From Hymenochaete sp. R1 (lineage: Eukaryota; Basidiomycota; Agaricomycetes; Hymenochaetales; Hymenochaetaceae): a DNA stretch of 64,000 nt. How positions within the stretch are numbered: position 1 is the first letter of the stretch; each line of letters begins with the position of its first letter. The position numbers and the translations under genes were made by a program. The notes under the pieces are model-generated. The model saw only the letters and a list, made by a program, of their open reading frames with translations. It made no database searches and was not told where the DNA came from. The stretch covers positions 62,001-126,000 of the forward strand of contig JAFREE010000029.1 in NCBI GenBank assembly GCA_019400425.1. The letters run 5' to 3'. This document shows, piece after piece, positions 11,253-22,976 of this stretch.

Positions 11253-12141
11253 ACCAGAGGCCAGACGGCGGTACGGTCAACGCTTCAACACTTCAACCTC
11301 AAACCCGGGAGAGAAGGTAAAACAGTGATGATATTAGGAGAGGTGAGACGAAGGGAAAGCAGCCTAAATTTCCCGTTGATCGCTGAGCTCTTGAGGGAAG
11401 TTAGGAAGCAAAAGGAGAACAAGGTTGCCTGTCAGAAGCGGCCCCAGATCGTGATGCGTGTTGAGCCCGGTTCCGCCTTATAAACATGGAAAATTCTGAG
11501 GACTCGCCGAAATCCGCCTATCTCCTTTCGTAGATGGCGTGAACGAGCAGAGAATGAAACGAGGTTTAGCTTACAGCAGCCCTTGATTCTTCTGATCAGT
11601 ATAAGGTTAGGTACTTTGGCAAGAGGTTCCGCAAGTACAAAAGACAAACAATACTTGCATCAAGGAAACCATCAGTAATCACTGGCCATGGCAGGTTTCC
11701 GAGTCGAACCGAGCCTTGTAGCGAAGAACGTGAACCGAGTTTCCACAGTATACTGATTCAATACATTATCTGGGACGTTAAAAGTCTCAAGCAGATGGGG
11801 GCTGGTGGTGTACGAATGCATGAAAAACGTGGAGACATCATGGTCTTGGTGAAGAAGCTTACTAGTAAGCTTTGTACGCGTGTCGGCTGTCTCCGAGTCG
11901 ATCTCCCTACGCGCGTGCTTCTTTCACGGCGCAGAACTGAGCACAAATAAAGACGAAGTCATTCTATGATTGCATATAAAGGCACCCCAAAAAGATATAA
12001 ATTCTCACTGATTTAATTCATCATAGAAAGCGAAACGTGATTACAGAAATATAATGATAGGGATGGGGTATGATTCGGGCCATCACGTTAAATCATTGTC
12101 CTAGCATTGTCCAAGTCGTAATATCAAAAAGAAAATGCACC
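11253..12141. other. intergenic, no gene seen
   Basis: About 0.9 kb lies between the start of DUF6533 copy A and the stop of the GH43 gene. It contains the copy A promoter and the GH43 3' region. Reading frames here are short and show no family resemblance. Confidence 0.4.
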
Positions 12142-13314
12142 TCAGACCGCGACGGGCCACCCGCTGGAGAAGTCGACCAAATTAATGCCCAAAATACGAC
12201 CAGCATCGGTATAGTAATGGTAAACGGCAACTGTTCCGTCACTGTCGGAGAAAATGTCGACACCTCCAGGTCCGTATACACCATCATGCGCTTCGAGGAA
12301 GGGGCTTCCGCCGCCCTCCAAAAGGGGCTTACCCAACTGGCCGACAAAGCCGCTGTTGAAGCTGAGACACAAAGTCAATACGCCAGACAATCTGGATACA
12401 AGAAATGCGTACCTCGACGACTTGCCAACGAAAGTGTGGTAAGTGCTCGCAGTGCCCTCACAGCATTGATCCCAGGCGGTGAAGAGGAAGAAATCACCAC
12501 CGTTCTGCCAGATCGTGCTCGCCTCAATGGCTGTGGTGTCGCCAGAACGCTTCGCGAGGGAATCGTACGCGTCGGTCACCGGCTTGCCCGTGCTTTGGTC
12601 AAGCCTACGTTCGAAGTTGTCAGCGGAAGGCTCATACAAGACTTAGAATGTAACGTACTTGACACCCTTGATACCTGTCCAGAAAGATCCAAAACTATAT
12701 TCATGGCAGACATTAGCGATGCTCGGAATGCGGGTTTAAGATTGACGTACGAAAGATACCACTCAGAGCCAGTAATGAGCAAGTTGGGATCAATCGCGTT
12801 GAAGTCATCTCCTTCCTTTGAAGACAGGATAAGACCTTCATTCGACCACGAGCCGGGCAGACCGGTGGTCGACTTTGCGAGAAAGATGGCCGAATTTTGC
12901 GTCCGATACGTCGATGCGGCGTAGTAAAGGTGGAACGTGCCGTCGATGTAGTTGCAGTCAGGCGCCCATAGAGGACCGTTGTTCGTGCTCGTGTACTGGT
13001 CGGTCCAGGAAGGGTCGTCGAAGGCTACACCCTCAAGCGTCCAGTGGACACGGTCGGTAGACGTGCGGATCTCAATACCTTTGCCTGTTGCGAACAAGAA
13101 GTACTTCCCGGAATTATCTTTGCAGATGGTGGGGTCATGTACTGTTCGAAAAGGGAAAGTTAGACACGGGTTAAGACCATAAATTTGGAAAGATAAGTAA
13201 CATACCTCCGATGTAGTCACCGGTGACATTGTTGGGGGCCGGGTATGCTGCTACCTCGAGTGCGAGGGTGGCAATGGACGCAAAAAGTGCTGGGAGAGAG
13301 TATGTCCACTTCAT
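12142..13314 (-). CDS. secreted GH43 arabinan endo-1,5-alpha-L-arabinosidase-like enzyme
   Basis: Glycoside hydrolase family 43 enzymes are inverting five-bladed propellers that cut arabinan or xylan side chains. Exons 13314-13206, 13141-12751, 12694-12659, 12604-12413 and 12361-12142 join in phase to 315 residues. The N-terminus (MKWTYSLPALFASIATLAL then EVAAYPA) is a signal peptide. The three GH43 catalytic acids are visible: Asp in VHDPTIC (base), Asp in NAIDPNLL (pKa modulator) and Glu in TAIEASTIW (acid). LWAPDCNYIDGTFHLYY and the C-terminal GRILGINLVDFSSGWPV fit endo-arabinanase-type members. The exact substrate is inferred; other GH43 subfamilies are possible. The length suits a single catalytic domain without a carbohydrate-binding module. 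It suggests plant cell-wall (pectin) degradation. Confidence 0.93.
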
Positions 13315-13378
13315 GATCGTGAGCGAGAGGATGTGAAACCTTCGAGGAAAAAATCCTACGGAAACGGATTGGTCTCGT

Positions 13379-13385
13379 CTTTATA
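13379..13385 (-). promoter_or_regulatory. TATA box of the GH43 gene
   Basis: TATAAAG on the minus strand ends 65 bases upstream of the GH43 start codon, a plausible core-promoter position for an inducible secreted enzyme. Confidence 0.55.
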
Positions 13386-15065
13386 TTGCTCGTTCTTGCA
13401 CTGGTTTGCGCGCATATGCTTAAATTGGGGAAGGATTTGCCCTCAGTCTGGAGCGAGGTCGCATCGCACCATCGCTACTATCGCCAACGATTGTAATTTC
13501 TCGACATGATGCGACTTGTGATGCGGCAATGCTAAGATTGATCCGAATGTTTTGCCGGACTTTCGCTTCTAAACGGAAGCGGGGTTCCCGGTTTCGTCGT
13601 CTGGTTTTCCGGAGAGCCTTCCTAAAGAGGAAAGATCGGAGACAACGAAAAACGCAGATCTGTGAGTTTTACTGGACTGACACCAAATTCGACTTTGAAG
13701 GGATGGCACGGACTGCAGCGAGTAGCAGAGAAGGTAGAAATGATTTAAACGCTTTCATAGAATGCCTCGTTTTCTTGATATGCTGTGTTCGATGACGTGA
13801 CACAGTCGCAGAGGGTCAACAACAGGCAGTAACGGCTCATGATGTTCATCAAGCTCGGCGTGATCATTCACAGCCCCATTAATTTTACCGTAGTCGTGCC
13901 TGTGCATATAGTAAGGGGTATCGCAGCTGGTATCGCTGGCTTGAGCATCCTCTTCCTTGACCTAAGCTCGAACTCGTCAAGGAAATCAGCTGTTCTGCAC
14001 AGTCTCCCGTAATTCGAGACATCGATTGATCACGCTCTTCTTGTCGCTCAAGATCTTGGCAAGTTCAGAGCGCAGAGTTGATTTCCTGGACAATTCTTAT
14101 TGAGTTCGACTATTCCGAATACAGTTACAACTTAGAGGGGCAATTGGACTTACGAAAAGCTTGGAATCATGTGAGTTCGTTTTAGCGAGTAAATAAATGT
14201 TACGACGATGGTGTTCCACTCCAGAGCGCTCGCTTCACGGAAGAAGATAGGCGGACAACCCTTTCTCGATGCATAAACTAGCAAATTACCGTAGCAAATG
14301 CCGATGCGTCAAGCAGTCAAGCTCGACAATTCGCCAAAGGACAGTTTTTGCGGGCCGACTCGCAATTCCACATGATCGACATCTGGTTCGGCCTCTATGA
14401 CCATTGGCCGTTGATGCGCACTGGATTCAGCAAAACGAGTCGAATACAGCCCAAAGTAGATACGTATTTCTGATTCATGCATCTAGAGAGACGAGACGAT
14501 GTCAACAACTCGGAGAAGCATATTTATTAAGCAGACAACGAACTTGTTCATCACCAACACGTCAGGGAACAGTGCTAGAAGCGGCAAAGCTCCTACTTAG
14601 CGCCTATTGGGACGTGTATATTATAACAATCATCGAGCAAAACGTACCTTGAAACCACATGCATGTTCCTCCTTGGATTTATGGTAGGATAGCCATCCAG
14701 AAGACCGCCTAGCTTCTCGATCAGAATGAAGGTCTCATGATGTCTTGATCAAGTTGGATGCTTTCTTGGTTGATGCGGAATATTTTGACGGCGTCCTGCT
14801 CCATTTCATTCACCCTCTCCTTCTCGAAAGGTCAGTGCTGGTGTCAGAGAATGGTGAAGTGAGCACCATGACATTTATGAAGAAAGAAAACGAAGAAAGA
14901 ACGCAAGACCGACCGAATGCGAACTCCTGTACCTTTATTTGGAGGCGTCGATTTGCCGATCGTTGGCGCGTCGCGACGCGCCTCTCGGACTGAGGCTCTC
15001 CACTCTCTCCCTCTTCCGCTCATGTTCTCCTCACCCCGCAAGTTTTCAGTTTCAGTATCACAAAA
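13386..15065. other. intergenic, divergent GH43 / APC11
   Basis: About 1.7 kb separates two divergent genes. It should carry the GH43 regulatory region and the APC11 promoter. Frames here are short and not family-like. An Arg/Lys-rich frame at 13529-13795 is not supported as a gene. Confidence 0.4.
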
Positions 15066-15545
15066 ATGAAGGTACACATTAAACGTTGGCATGCTATTGC
15101 ACAATGGCGCTGGGACACGGGCGTCTCTGATGGTCGAAATGACGACGACGACGATGGCGAGGGTGAAGGTGATGTGTGTGGAATCTGCCGAGTGCCGTAT
15201 GAAGGGTGCTGCCCTGCGTGCAAGATGCCCGGGGACGATTGTCCTCTCAGTGCGTTGTGCATCATATATTTCATCGTTTGGCAATTTCTTATTAAAGCAT
15301 TCTCATGCAATGGCAGTATGGGGCCAATGCTCGCATGTTTTCCATATGCACTGTCTGCTCAAGTGGATAGGAACTGAAGCATCGAAACATCAGTGTCCAA
15401 TGGACAGAAGGCCATGGGGTGAGTCCAGCTTGCTTGTACATTAAATTAGATCATGGTGTTCACAAACCTGACGCAAGTTACGGCGGAACGGAATGTTGCT
15501 GGTGCTGGTGCTGTTGCCGCTTCGGTGCCAGCTACCGCGTCATGA
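15066..15545 (+). CDS. APC11: anaphase-promoting complex RING subunit APC11
   Basis: APC11 is the RING-H2 subunit of the anaphase-promoting complex and recruits E2 enzymes to ubiquitinate cyclins and securin. Exons 15066-15249, 15317-15418 and 15478-15545 join in phase to 117 residues. The start MKVHIKRWHAIAQWRWDTG is the conserved strand that binds the cullin APC2. It is followed by CGICRVPYEGCCPACKMPGD, then CSHVFHMHCLLKWI and HQCPMDRRPW. An acidic insert (NDDDDDGEGEGD) precedes the RING. The last zinc ligand is Asp (CPMD) instead of Cys, as I recall also for the fission yeast protein, so it is not a defect. The length is slightly above the human protein because of the acidic insert and an Ala/Val-rich tail. 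Confidence 0.96.
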
Positions 15546-16155
15546 ATCATTAATGGACCCATGGCTTATGAGTATAGTATATGCAATTTTGTTGGTCTAT
15601 ATCTTGCGCGTCACACGTGAAAGCTTGTATAATTATAAGTCCCGTTTTTCTGTGAGTCGCATATGTTTGCTTTAATGCGACCTTTGACCATCTCGTATCA
15701 AACAGTTTATAACAGTGTTACACCCCTGAAATTGCGACCAGCCTATTGATATGATATTTGTTTTTGTGAACTACGGTGGTGACCTCGGACGGGGTCTCAA
15801 AGCTTTAGATCGAAACAAAGATGTTACTTCTCCGACCCTTCAACAAGCTCGTTGACCCAAATCAAGAAGTAGAGTTGGGTTCTGAGTAAAGGCAGCTGAT
15901 GAATGCTACTGACAAATTGAGCAATAGTTCATAGCTTCTTAAGATGTAGAGAGAGTGGGCGCGACAGATACGATCAAACACGAGGGTCTGCTTGGTAGTA
16001 CTATGTGTATGACGGCGGGCGTCTATCAAAATGATCCTAAGCAGTGAACATTGGTTGTTTACGTCTTCCTTGTCCCATCTGCTTCATGACGTCCACTAGT
16101 ATTGACTCTGACCACCATCTCTTTCAAGAGCGTCGTGCGTAGAACGTGGGTAGCG
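15546..16155. other. intergenic
   Basis: About 0.6 kb between two tandem plus-strand genes. It holds the APC11 3' region and the promoter of the next gene. No coding exon was recognised. Confidence 0.4.
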
Positions 16156-17890
16156 ATGTCCGAGTCTTTACCATATAGCGCGTACAACGACAGCGCTCTC
16201 GTCATATCGTGCCAAAGTAACTCAACTATTGACCCCAACTGCGGCTGCTTATTGGAGGGTGGAGGCCCTGAGGTTGGTCACGTTGCGTGTTTCCTGTTCT
16301 ACGAGAAGTATGGACTTACTTTGTCTCATAGATGAACACGGACGTGAGTGGAGAGGGTGTACGCATATCTTTCTACCTTCAAGCACTCTTCTTATGTACG
16401 CTGAATTCCCTGACTTCCGATTCGCCCGAGCTCATCCATGAATTAGCGGTTCTCACGGCTCGTTCGGAAAACAAGGAGGAAATATCCAATGCACTATATA
16501 CCCTTATCATGACCAATGTGGCCTTGGCAGTAACTACTCTTATCCTTGGTTTAAAGCCCGAACCAGGAATGTCTTTACAAGAGTGAGTTCAAGCAATATT
16601 CGGTCTTTCCACAACTATCTGATTGACTATTCTAGTGCGATTGTTGTCATTTACCTCCTTTCGTTGTCCTGGTTGGCAGTCGTCTTCACACTTCCACGCT
16701 ACAACAGGCACGTCAAGTTGAAGCGCCGACTTCAATATGCCTCCGTATTTCAGTCCTTTTTCGTTCTTGCCTTCATTCTAATCGTCATCATCAAAGCCCC
16801 ACACTTCGGGTCCACACCTCGATGCAACTCTCATGCACGAGTCGTAATATTCCGACCGTTCGATGCGCTGCACAGTGGGAGGATTGTTGCTTCCGTCGTC
16901 GTATGCTTGACAGTCATAAGTTATGTTTGTATGACATTTGTTGATTACAACAGGTCGCTCAATCCCAGAGCGATGTTGTCCTGGGACTCCATTTTGAGGA
17001 ATCGGCGAGGAAGGAGGAAAGACGTGAACGGCGGATCTGCGCAGAATGTGTCACGGAGATCGGAGCACTTGTGTGCAGGCAACAGAGATTTGGAGGCTGG
17101 AATGGCTCGTCAACGCTCAGATGCATCTTCACATCGAGACTCGAACGCATTAACGAAAGTCTCTCGGGCTTTCGAATCACGCGAGCTCCAGCCATATCCG
17201 CCAGCCAACATTAGCAATGCAATCGCTGTACGAGGGACGGACAAGGGTCCAGATCCACAGATTCTAACAGGGCATCTACCCAAGGGCAAACATGTCGAAA
17301 CCAACAAGCGCGTCCGGCATGCTAAGAACAAACGTCGGGAGCTGGGAAAGGGATCTAAACATCGCGGACAGCAGCTTCCGCTCAATATCAAAGCAGGAAG
17401 ATATGATCTTGATATATCGGGTACATTGTTCATACAGCTGCTCGTTATATCTGTGACTTGGGCTATCTTTGTTTTCAACACCGAGCGACTGATCACAGAA
17501 AATCATTTCATCAGTGGTTCCGATGGAGATGGTATGTGGAACTTTGGGCAGATTCTACCCATGTTCCTTGTCTTTCTTCCACTTTTGGGCGTGGTGAAGG
17601 CTTTTATGGCCTTGGGTCTGAGGAAAAGGATACATGTGGGAAAGGCGCACAGACGACCGAAGAAAGACGAGCACGAACACAACGATACAAGAAATGGCGG
17701 TAATGGCGGCGATCTCGAGCGACCTGAAGCAGCTTACCTGAGTTTCGCAAGACATATCAGTATTTCTGGATCGCCGGGGGCAGGAATTGGTGGAGGAGAT
17801 CTCGATTCTGGACTTGAAACGGCGAGGATTGAACCGGTCAGTTCAGACGAGGACGAGAACGGATCAACAACGGGGAACTCGCAACGATGA
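16156..17890 (+). CDS. multi-pass membrane protein of a basidiomycete family, function unknown
   Basis: Three exons, 16156-16272, 16332-16582 and 16636-17890, join in phase to 540 residues. The N-terminus is extracellular-like with CQSNSTIDPNCGCLLEGGGP, then VSGEGVRISFYLQALFL. Hydrophobic spans follow: LIMTNVALAVTTLILGL; AIVVIYLLSLSWLAVVF; VFQSFFVLAFILIVII; GRIVASVVVCLTVISYVC. A long basic cytosolic loop of about 140 residues comes next, then two more spans (FIQLLVISVTWAIFVF; MFLVFLPLLGVVKAFMAL), giving about seven in all. The tail is acidic and Ser-rich. I recall similar basidiomycete proteins with CNSHA and FRPF after span four, but no assigned function. The seven-segment layout invites a receptor reading, but no GPCR motif is visible. 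Confidence 0.8.
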
Positions 17891-18225
17891 CAGTAATGGG
17901 CTTGGGTGTAGAATACGTATATACGACTGTATTGTTTTGGTTCCCAGCCCACCTTATCGATGACATGCATACTTTATTTATGTAAATGTCTTGCGTATCC
18001 TCAGCGTACGAAATGTTTCGACTCACAGCGCGTACACATCATTTGGTCAAAGAAAGCCGAGTATATGGGAGCGCGCTGTTCTATACTGACGTGGGAAAGC
18101 TTGTGCTTATAACGAAAAGAACAGTCAGACATAATGGAGCAACCATTGTTATGTTGTATATAATACGCCCAAAGTACGCCCCTTACTGTTAGAAAGCCAA
18201 ATAAATATGTATATAATATCATATG
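17891..18225. other. convergent 3' region
   Basis: This short stretch separates the stop codons of the membrane protein (plus) and DUF6533 copy B (minus). No gene was seen. Confidence 0.4.
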
Positions 18226-19963
18226 TCAGTCAGCGCCATTTCCGTCACTAGGTTCGCTAGCACTTCCAGAGCTAACACACAAATCAATGAGATTCTCAAG
18301 AGCCTTAGAAGATATAACGCACATTTCTCCTTTACGAGCCGGTAAATCAAATTGCATGGTAGGCAAATTGCGGGATGTATAGTTGGTGCCAATGTTGACT
18401 CCGTGCTCAGCTGCCTCTTTTAAATTGAAGAACATATGGCTTCCTAGGATACACTGGAGGGCAGTGCTTCCTGTGGTATGCAAAATCACCCCCGCGATGA
18501 ACGAGTAGTTCTGTAGATCTGTCATGATTCCGACGACCGAACGAGTAAAAGCACTAGCCCAGAAACGAGGGATGAGAATTCAGTATGACAGAATGATGTG
18601 CTACGTACAGGAGAAAATAAATAATCTGGTCCGTGACGAGAACTCGTACCAGTTTGGATCCGCGAAAACCGTTTAATTGCCAGTACTCCCTCGCTTTATA
18701 AACGGCGAGGGCCATGAGAATCGAGCCGTATAAAGGTGGAAGAGACCTGCGCAAGTGAAATGCTTGATATTCCACTATTCTTTTCTCGTTCTATGATCGG
18801 ACGCACATATCAAGGATGAAGAGATAAGTCGGAATGTGAGGGCTCGCAGCACAACTCGTGACAGTAGCGTCATCATTCAAACCAACGAGTCGGACTATCA
18901 ATGAAATCAAGTAAAATCCGTTTCGATAAAGTATGAGCGTATCCCACCATCCATGTAGATGCACCCGAACGTTGCAACAGTGGATTTCGCTATCGTTTCG
19001 AGAGCCAATAGGGTATGCAGGAAAATGCTAAGCCATTTGCCTAACAGGAAAATGAAAATAAGATACTTCAGCATAACTAAGGGTTGACCGAGCCCGCACC
19101 TCTTTCGTAAAGGGCTAAAACCCTTATAGTCAAGACATCTATAGAACATTATGAGCTTGGCCCTGGCCGAATGACACAGTATCTCACAGTCTACACTGAG
19201 CATAACTATGGAAGCTGATTTAGTTGATTAGATATATCGTAAAAGTCGCAATCGTGAATCGAAGTCCCGTACATGCGATTTGATGAGAGTAATTGAAGAA
19301 GCGACCTTAGGTAGACATAAGCTCAGATAAATAGATTTAGCGGATATTGTATACACCTAATTGTCAAAAAATGAACTCGGATTACAAACATTATACTGTG
19401 AGCTCACTTAATGATATCGAAATCCAAGAAGTACCCTACCAATATAACGCATTGTGTAAGCAAACGTTTATGCATGAATCGCAGGCACTTACAAGGGACG
19501 TAGACGATCGCTCCAAAGAGCCCAGTGTATCTGTTCTATGGCCTCATGAGCAGATGCTCGAGTAAGAGTGTACTTACTCACCACGAAGAAAACGGCGTGC
19601 GCGACTGTGAGAGACGACGACTTAGATTTGACGTTTATTTATGGACTTTGGTGCATTCGGGCTTAGGTTGAAGATGCAAGCTCACCCAAAAGTATTTTAT
19701 CTGATTAGCAAACGTGTTAGACAAATTAAACGATAGACAGCGTAAATTGTATAATTTACCTCTTTGTCGAATGTAAGCACTATGACAGGACTGTTAGAGT
19801 CGCAAGCGAGCGGGATCATAAAGAAGCAAAATGTACCTGTGTCGTATGCTAGAGCCATTGCTAAAGCGATGCAAAGACATGCACCCGCGTGATTGCTGTT
19901 GATCCAGAGAGACACTTCAATCGGAACGATGATTTCAGCAACACCTCTCGAAGAAAGTTTCAT
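18226..19963 (-). CDS. DUF6533 multi-pass membrane protein, copy B
   Basis: From the ATG at 19963 the exons read ACLCIALAMALAYDT, VLTFDKE, IKYFW, a segment TVAHAVFFV and NRYTGLFGAIVYVP. After a less certain middle part come SIVMLSVD, YVLTIRVLALYER, WLSIFLHTLLALETIA, RLVGLNDDATVTSCAAS, YGSILMALAVYKAREYW, then GSKLVRVLVTDQIIYFLL. The C-terminus is ILGSHMFFNLKEAAEHGVNI and stops at 18226-18228. The frame stays open through the region where copy A shifts. The N-terminal YDT-LTFDKE-IKYFW block is the DUF6533 domain. About seven hydrophobic segments are expected. Function is unknown. The exon between about 19490 and 19220 could not be assigned. Confidence 0.8.
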
Positions 19964-21171
19964 ATCTTTAGCTTTTCACGCCGAAAAAAAAAGGTAAGGA
20001 GTAAGAGTCTGGATCTAAATTGACCAACGATATTAACGTTCATAAGTATAAATTAAGTTCAAGTTGACACTTACCGTCTTGGCCTCCCGTAGCTCGAATA
20101 TTTTTTCCCTTTTTTAAAAAAAAATGATCCTGGAAGAAGCTTGAGAGTGTGGACAAGACGATTGCGGGTTTTTAGGGTTAGCGTGTTCGGCTGTCGAAAA
20201 GACTTTCTATAGTCGGAACGACTATCGCCTACTTTCGTCGCGCTGTGAGAGCCTGAGGGTGAGAACGATCGTTTTTTTTCAGTTCCTTTTGTATGGAAAT
20301 AGGTATGGCCTTTGTTCTAATCCATGGCTATTGAGCAAACATAATCACTTAGTCGATACTGCGATCGGAGAGCTCGTGAGCCTTTCTTGCCGAATTTAGT
20401 AGCTAGCTCCCGTTCACCATCAGCGTATGATTAGTTGGTAATTCTATTCACGAAAGAGACGATTGCAACGCACAAGTCCTGTGTCTGGCGAGTCGAACCG
20501 ATGCTAAGTTCTCCTCTATGCCCGAGTCCGTACAAGACCGGCCAAAATAATGAAAGCGACATGCTTCTACCATCAGAGTATCAAAACGAAATAGCGCCGG
20601 CAATATCAGCTGCGACAAAGCGAGCTCGTAGTCAGGTGCAAAGATGACGACGCACGCATACGCTAGGGGACAGACGCTCGTTGCACGCTATCGTGAAAGT
20701 ACAAGAGCAGGCAGCAGGGCTGGGGTAGGCTCCTGACGAATGATCCGCTTGGGCCACGAATTCAGTATTGATTCCGACGCTTTGTGATGACAGGGTGATC
20801 GAATGATGGCTTGACTACTAGTAGGATCAGGTCTTTCCTCCAGAACATACGCGAGACCGTGTCGATACCGAAAGTCTTCGAGTACGCCACTGTATTTGCT
20901 GTGCCATACATGCCGTGTCAAGCACCAAGTACGGAATGAAAACAATCAGCGCATCAATTCTATTACATAACTAATAAAATAGAGAACGGTAGAGTGATGG
21001 ACAGGTGCTTTTCTTCACGTCTTAGCTCCAAAGGCTGAATACGCAGGAAAATAACGTAGCTATAGCTCTTTCACGAAACGCGATCCACACTGCTCACATT
21101 GTACCTGTCGGACATGCGATATATGGCCGTCGGACTACATGGAATATGGGTTCTAAAACACCGATGGGGGA
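19964..21171. other. intergenic, promoter side of DUF6533 copy B
   Basis: About 1.2 kb upstream of copy B and downstream of copy C. A T/A-rich run sits near 20101-20123. No gene was recognised. A 70-residue frame at 20435-20647 has no family resemblance. Confidence 0.4.
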
Positions 21172-22976
21172 TTAGCAAGATGCCTCCGGTGTTTCAGATC
21201 TTCGCATTTCGTCAAAGTGAGGATTATCAATTTCACCATTGAAAGTTGTTGTCTCTGCCACAGCATCGGTCGACTGCGATCTATTATTACAATTAGCTGT
21301 GCGTTTTGAACGTTGGCAAAAACGGAAACGAAAGAATCCGCATACCCGTCTTGAAACGTGTCTGGGACAATGAAGTTGATACGCCCAACGTTATGGGAAG
21401 AATAATTTGTCCCGACGTTGACACCGTGTTCCGCTGCCTCCTTGAGGTTGAAGAAGATATGACTCCCGAGGATTGATTGAAATGTCTGACTACTGAGTCC
21501 AGCAAAGATAGCTCCCTCAACGGCCGAAAGTATGATGCTATCAGCCACCAATGCGAAGACAGAAGTCGAGATTGCCCTGTAAGACGGTCGCATGAGCTTA
21601 TTGATATGAAAAAGTGAAATTCGACGAACAGTAGGAAGTACATAATTTGATCCGTGATGAGAACTCTCACCAATCTGGACCCGTGAAAGCCATTCAATTG
21701 CCAAAACTCTTTGGCTTTATAGACAGCTAAGAACATAAGAATGGTTCCGAACGCAAGCGGAAACGTCCTAGGAGGCATACTCAGCGACACAGGGTGACAT
21801 TGCATCAAGGAAATTCGAACCAATCAATGACGTATACGAAGTACGGCGCCAAGTTCTGAGTACTACACGTAGTAGCTCCAGCTACCATAATGGCATAATC
21901 TGTAGAAATCACGGTCAACAGAAGCAAATTCATTATTAAATCAATTACTTACATGGGTTGGCAACAGTTGCATATGCCATTGTTCCAAGCTTCGCACAAG
22001 AAGCAATGCCCAATGACGTGTATAAAACGATCGAAATGTTCCTTTCTAAGCTTGCGTCAATAGATTTGCCAAGCACAAACGCAAGAAAGGATACGAACCT
22101 TTCTCACACAAAGCCAACACTCTTAACGTTAGCACATCTAGTGATTAGTTAAACTACGAGCCCATATACATATCTGCTCGTGAGACAGCTCACAGTCAAC
22201 AGCAATTATCGTGATCGAAGCTGGTGTGTTATTAGGCGTGTTTAAATGTGAAAAAAGGACTCTGATATAAGCTCACAAGTCAAATGACTGCTCCATTCGA
22301 TGAATCGGCCTACAGGAAGTATTAGAATCATCATTGACGAGACGGTCGAGGTCATACATCTGTTTAAAACGTAGGATCCTGGTTTTCAAAGAAGCGAACG
22401 AAAAGTAGCTCACTGAGTATCATTGACACCATATAGATACCCTAGACGAAAGGAGCAATTAGATGAGAGTCTTTGATATGAGCATGAGCAATGGACATAC
22501 ACGGAATGATAATTAAAGAACCAAAAATACCGGCGTATCGATTCTGTGCTCCCTTTAATACAAAAGAAAATATATCTGTTGCATACTCGATGCTTACCAG
22601 GAAATAAATGAATTTTGCTGCTTTCATAGGAAGTGTCTGAATATTCGATAAGCTCTATGAATGATGCGTTGTATCCAAGCGGCCGGTCCATATACATACC
22701 CAGAAGTATTTGACCTGACCGGCGAAATTTCTAAATCACTAAGTTCTCCATCGAGAAACTCGTTCCTCACCTCTTGATCCAAAGTGCACACTTGTTGATT
22801 CACGCCAGGCTAGCGAGTCAACGAAGATACTAAGAAATGGTGAATGAACACGCACTTGTATCATATAAAATGACGACAGCGAGAGCAATGTTTAGACTTG
22901 CTCCTATACGCTTATCTTCTACAACGAAGGACACGACACTAGGATCCACAGATACAGCACGTTGGACGAGGCTCAT
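21172..22976 (-). CDS. DUF6533 multi-pass membrane protein, copy C
   Basis: Start ATG at 22976 (MSLVQRAVSVDPSVV). The first exon gives GASLNIALAVVILYDT, later exons KFIYFL, NRYAGIFGSLIIIP and SITIIAVD. The 3' half has FGTILMFLAVYKAKEFW, then LVRVLITDQIMYFLL and SILGSHIFFNLKEAAEHGVN. A last intron with donor near 21349 leads to a Ser/Thr/Asp-rich tail ending in MRRSETPEASC, with TAA at 21172-21174. The donor after KFIYFL is an ordinary GT, whereas copy A has GC at the same place. Together with copy B it forms a tandem pair. Function unknown. Exon borders in the middle third are tentative. Confidence 0.78.

Noticed and set aside
11690..11725. tRNA-like T-loop sequence on the minus strand (GGTTCGACTC)
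   Set aside because: The flanking bases cannot form the T stem or an acceptor stem.
13529..13795. Arg/Lys-rich 88-codon reading frame
   Set aside because: Composition is driven by CGG/AAG-type repeats, there is no domain, and it lies in a divergent promoter region.
13806..13835. Shared string GGTCAACAACAGG near 13815 and 63025 as a dispersed repeat
   Set aside because: Only about 13 bases match and the flanks differ, so chance is sufficient.
15317..15418. Loss of the last RING cysteine in APC11 (CPMD instead of CPMC)
   Set aside because: As I recall, the fission yeast protein has the same Asp, which can serve as a zinc ligand. This is a fungal family trait, not damage.
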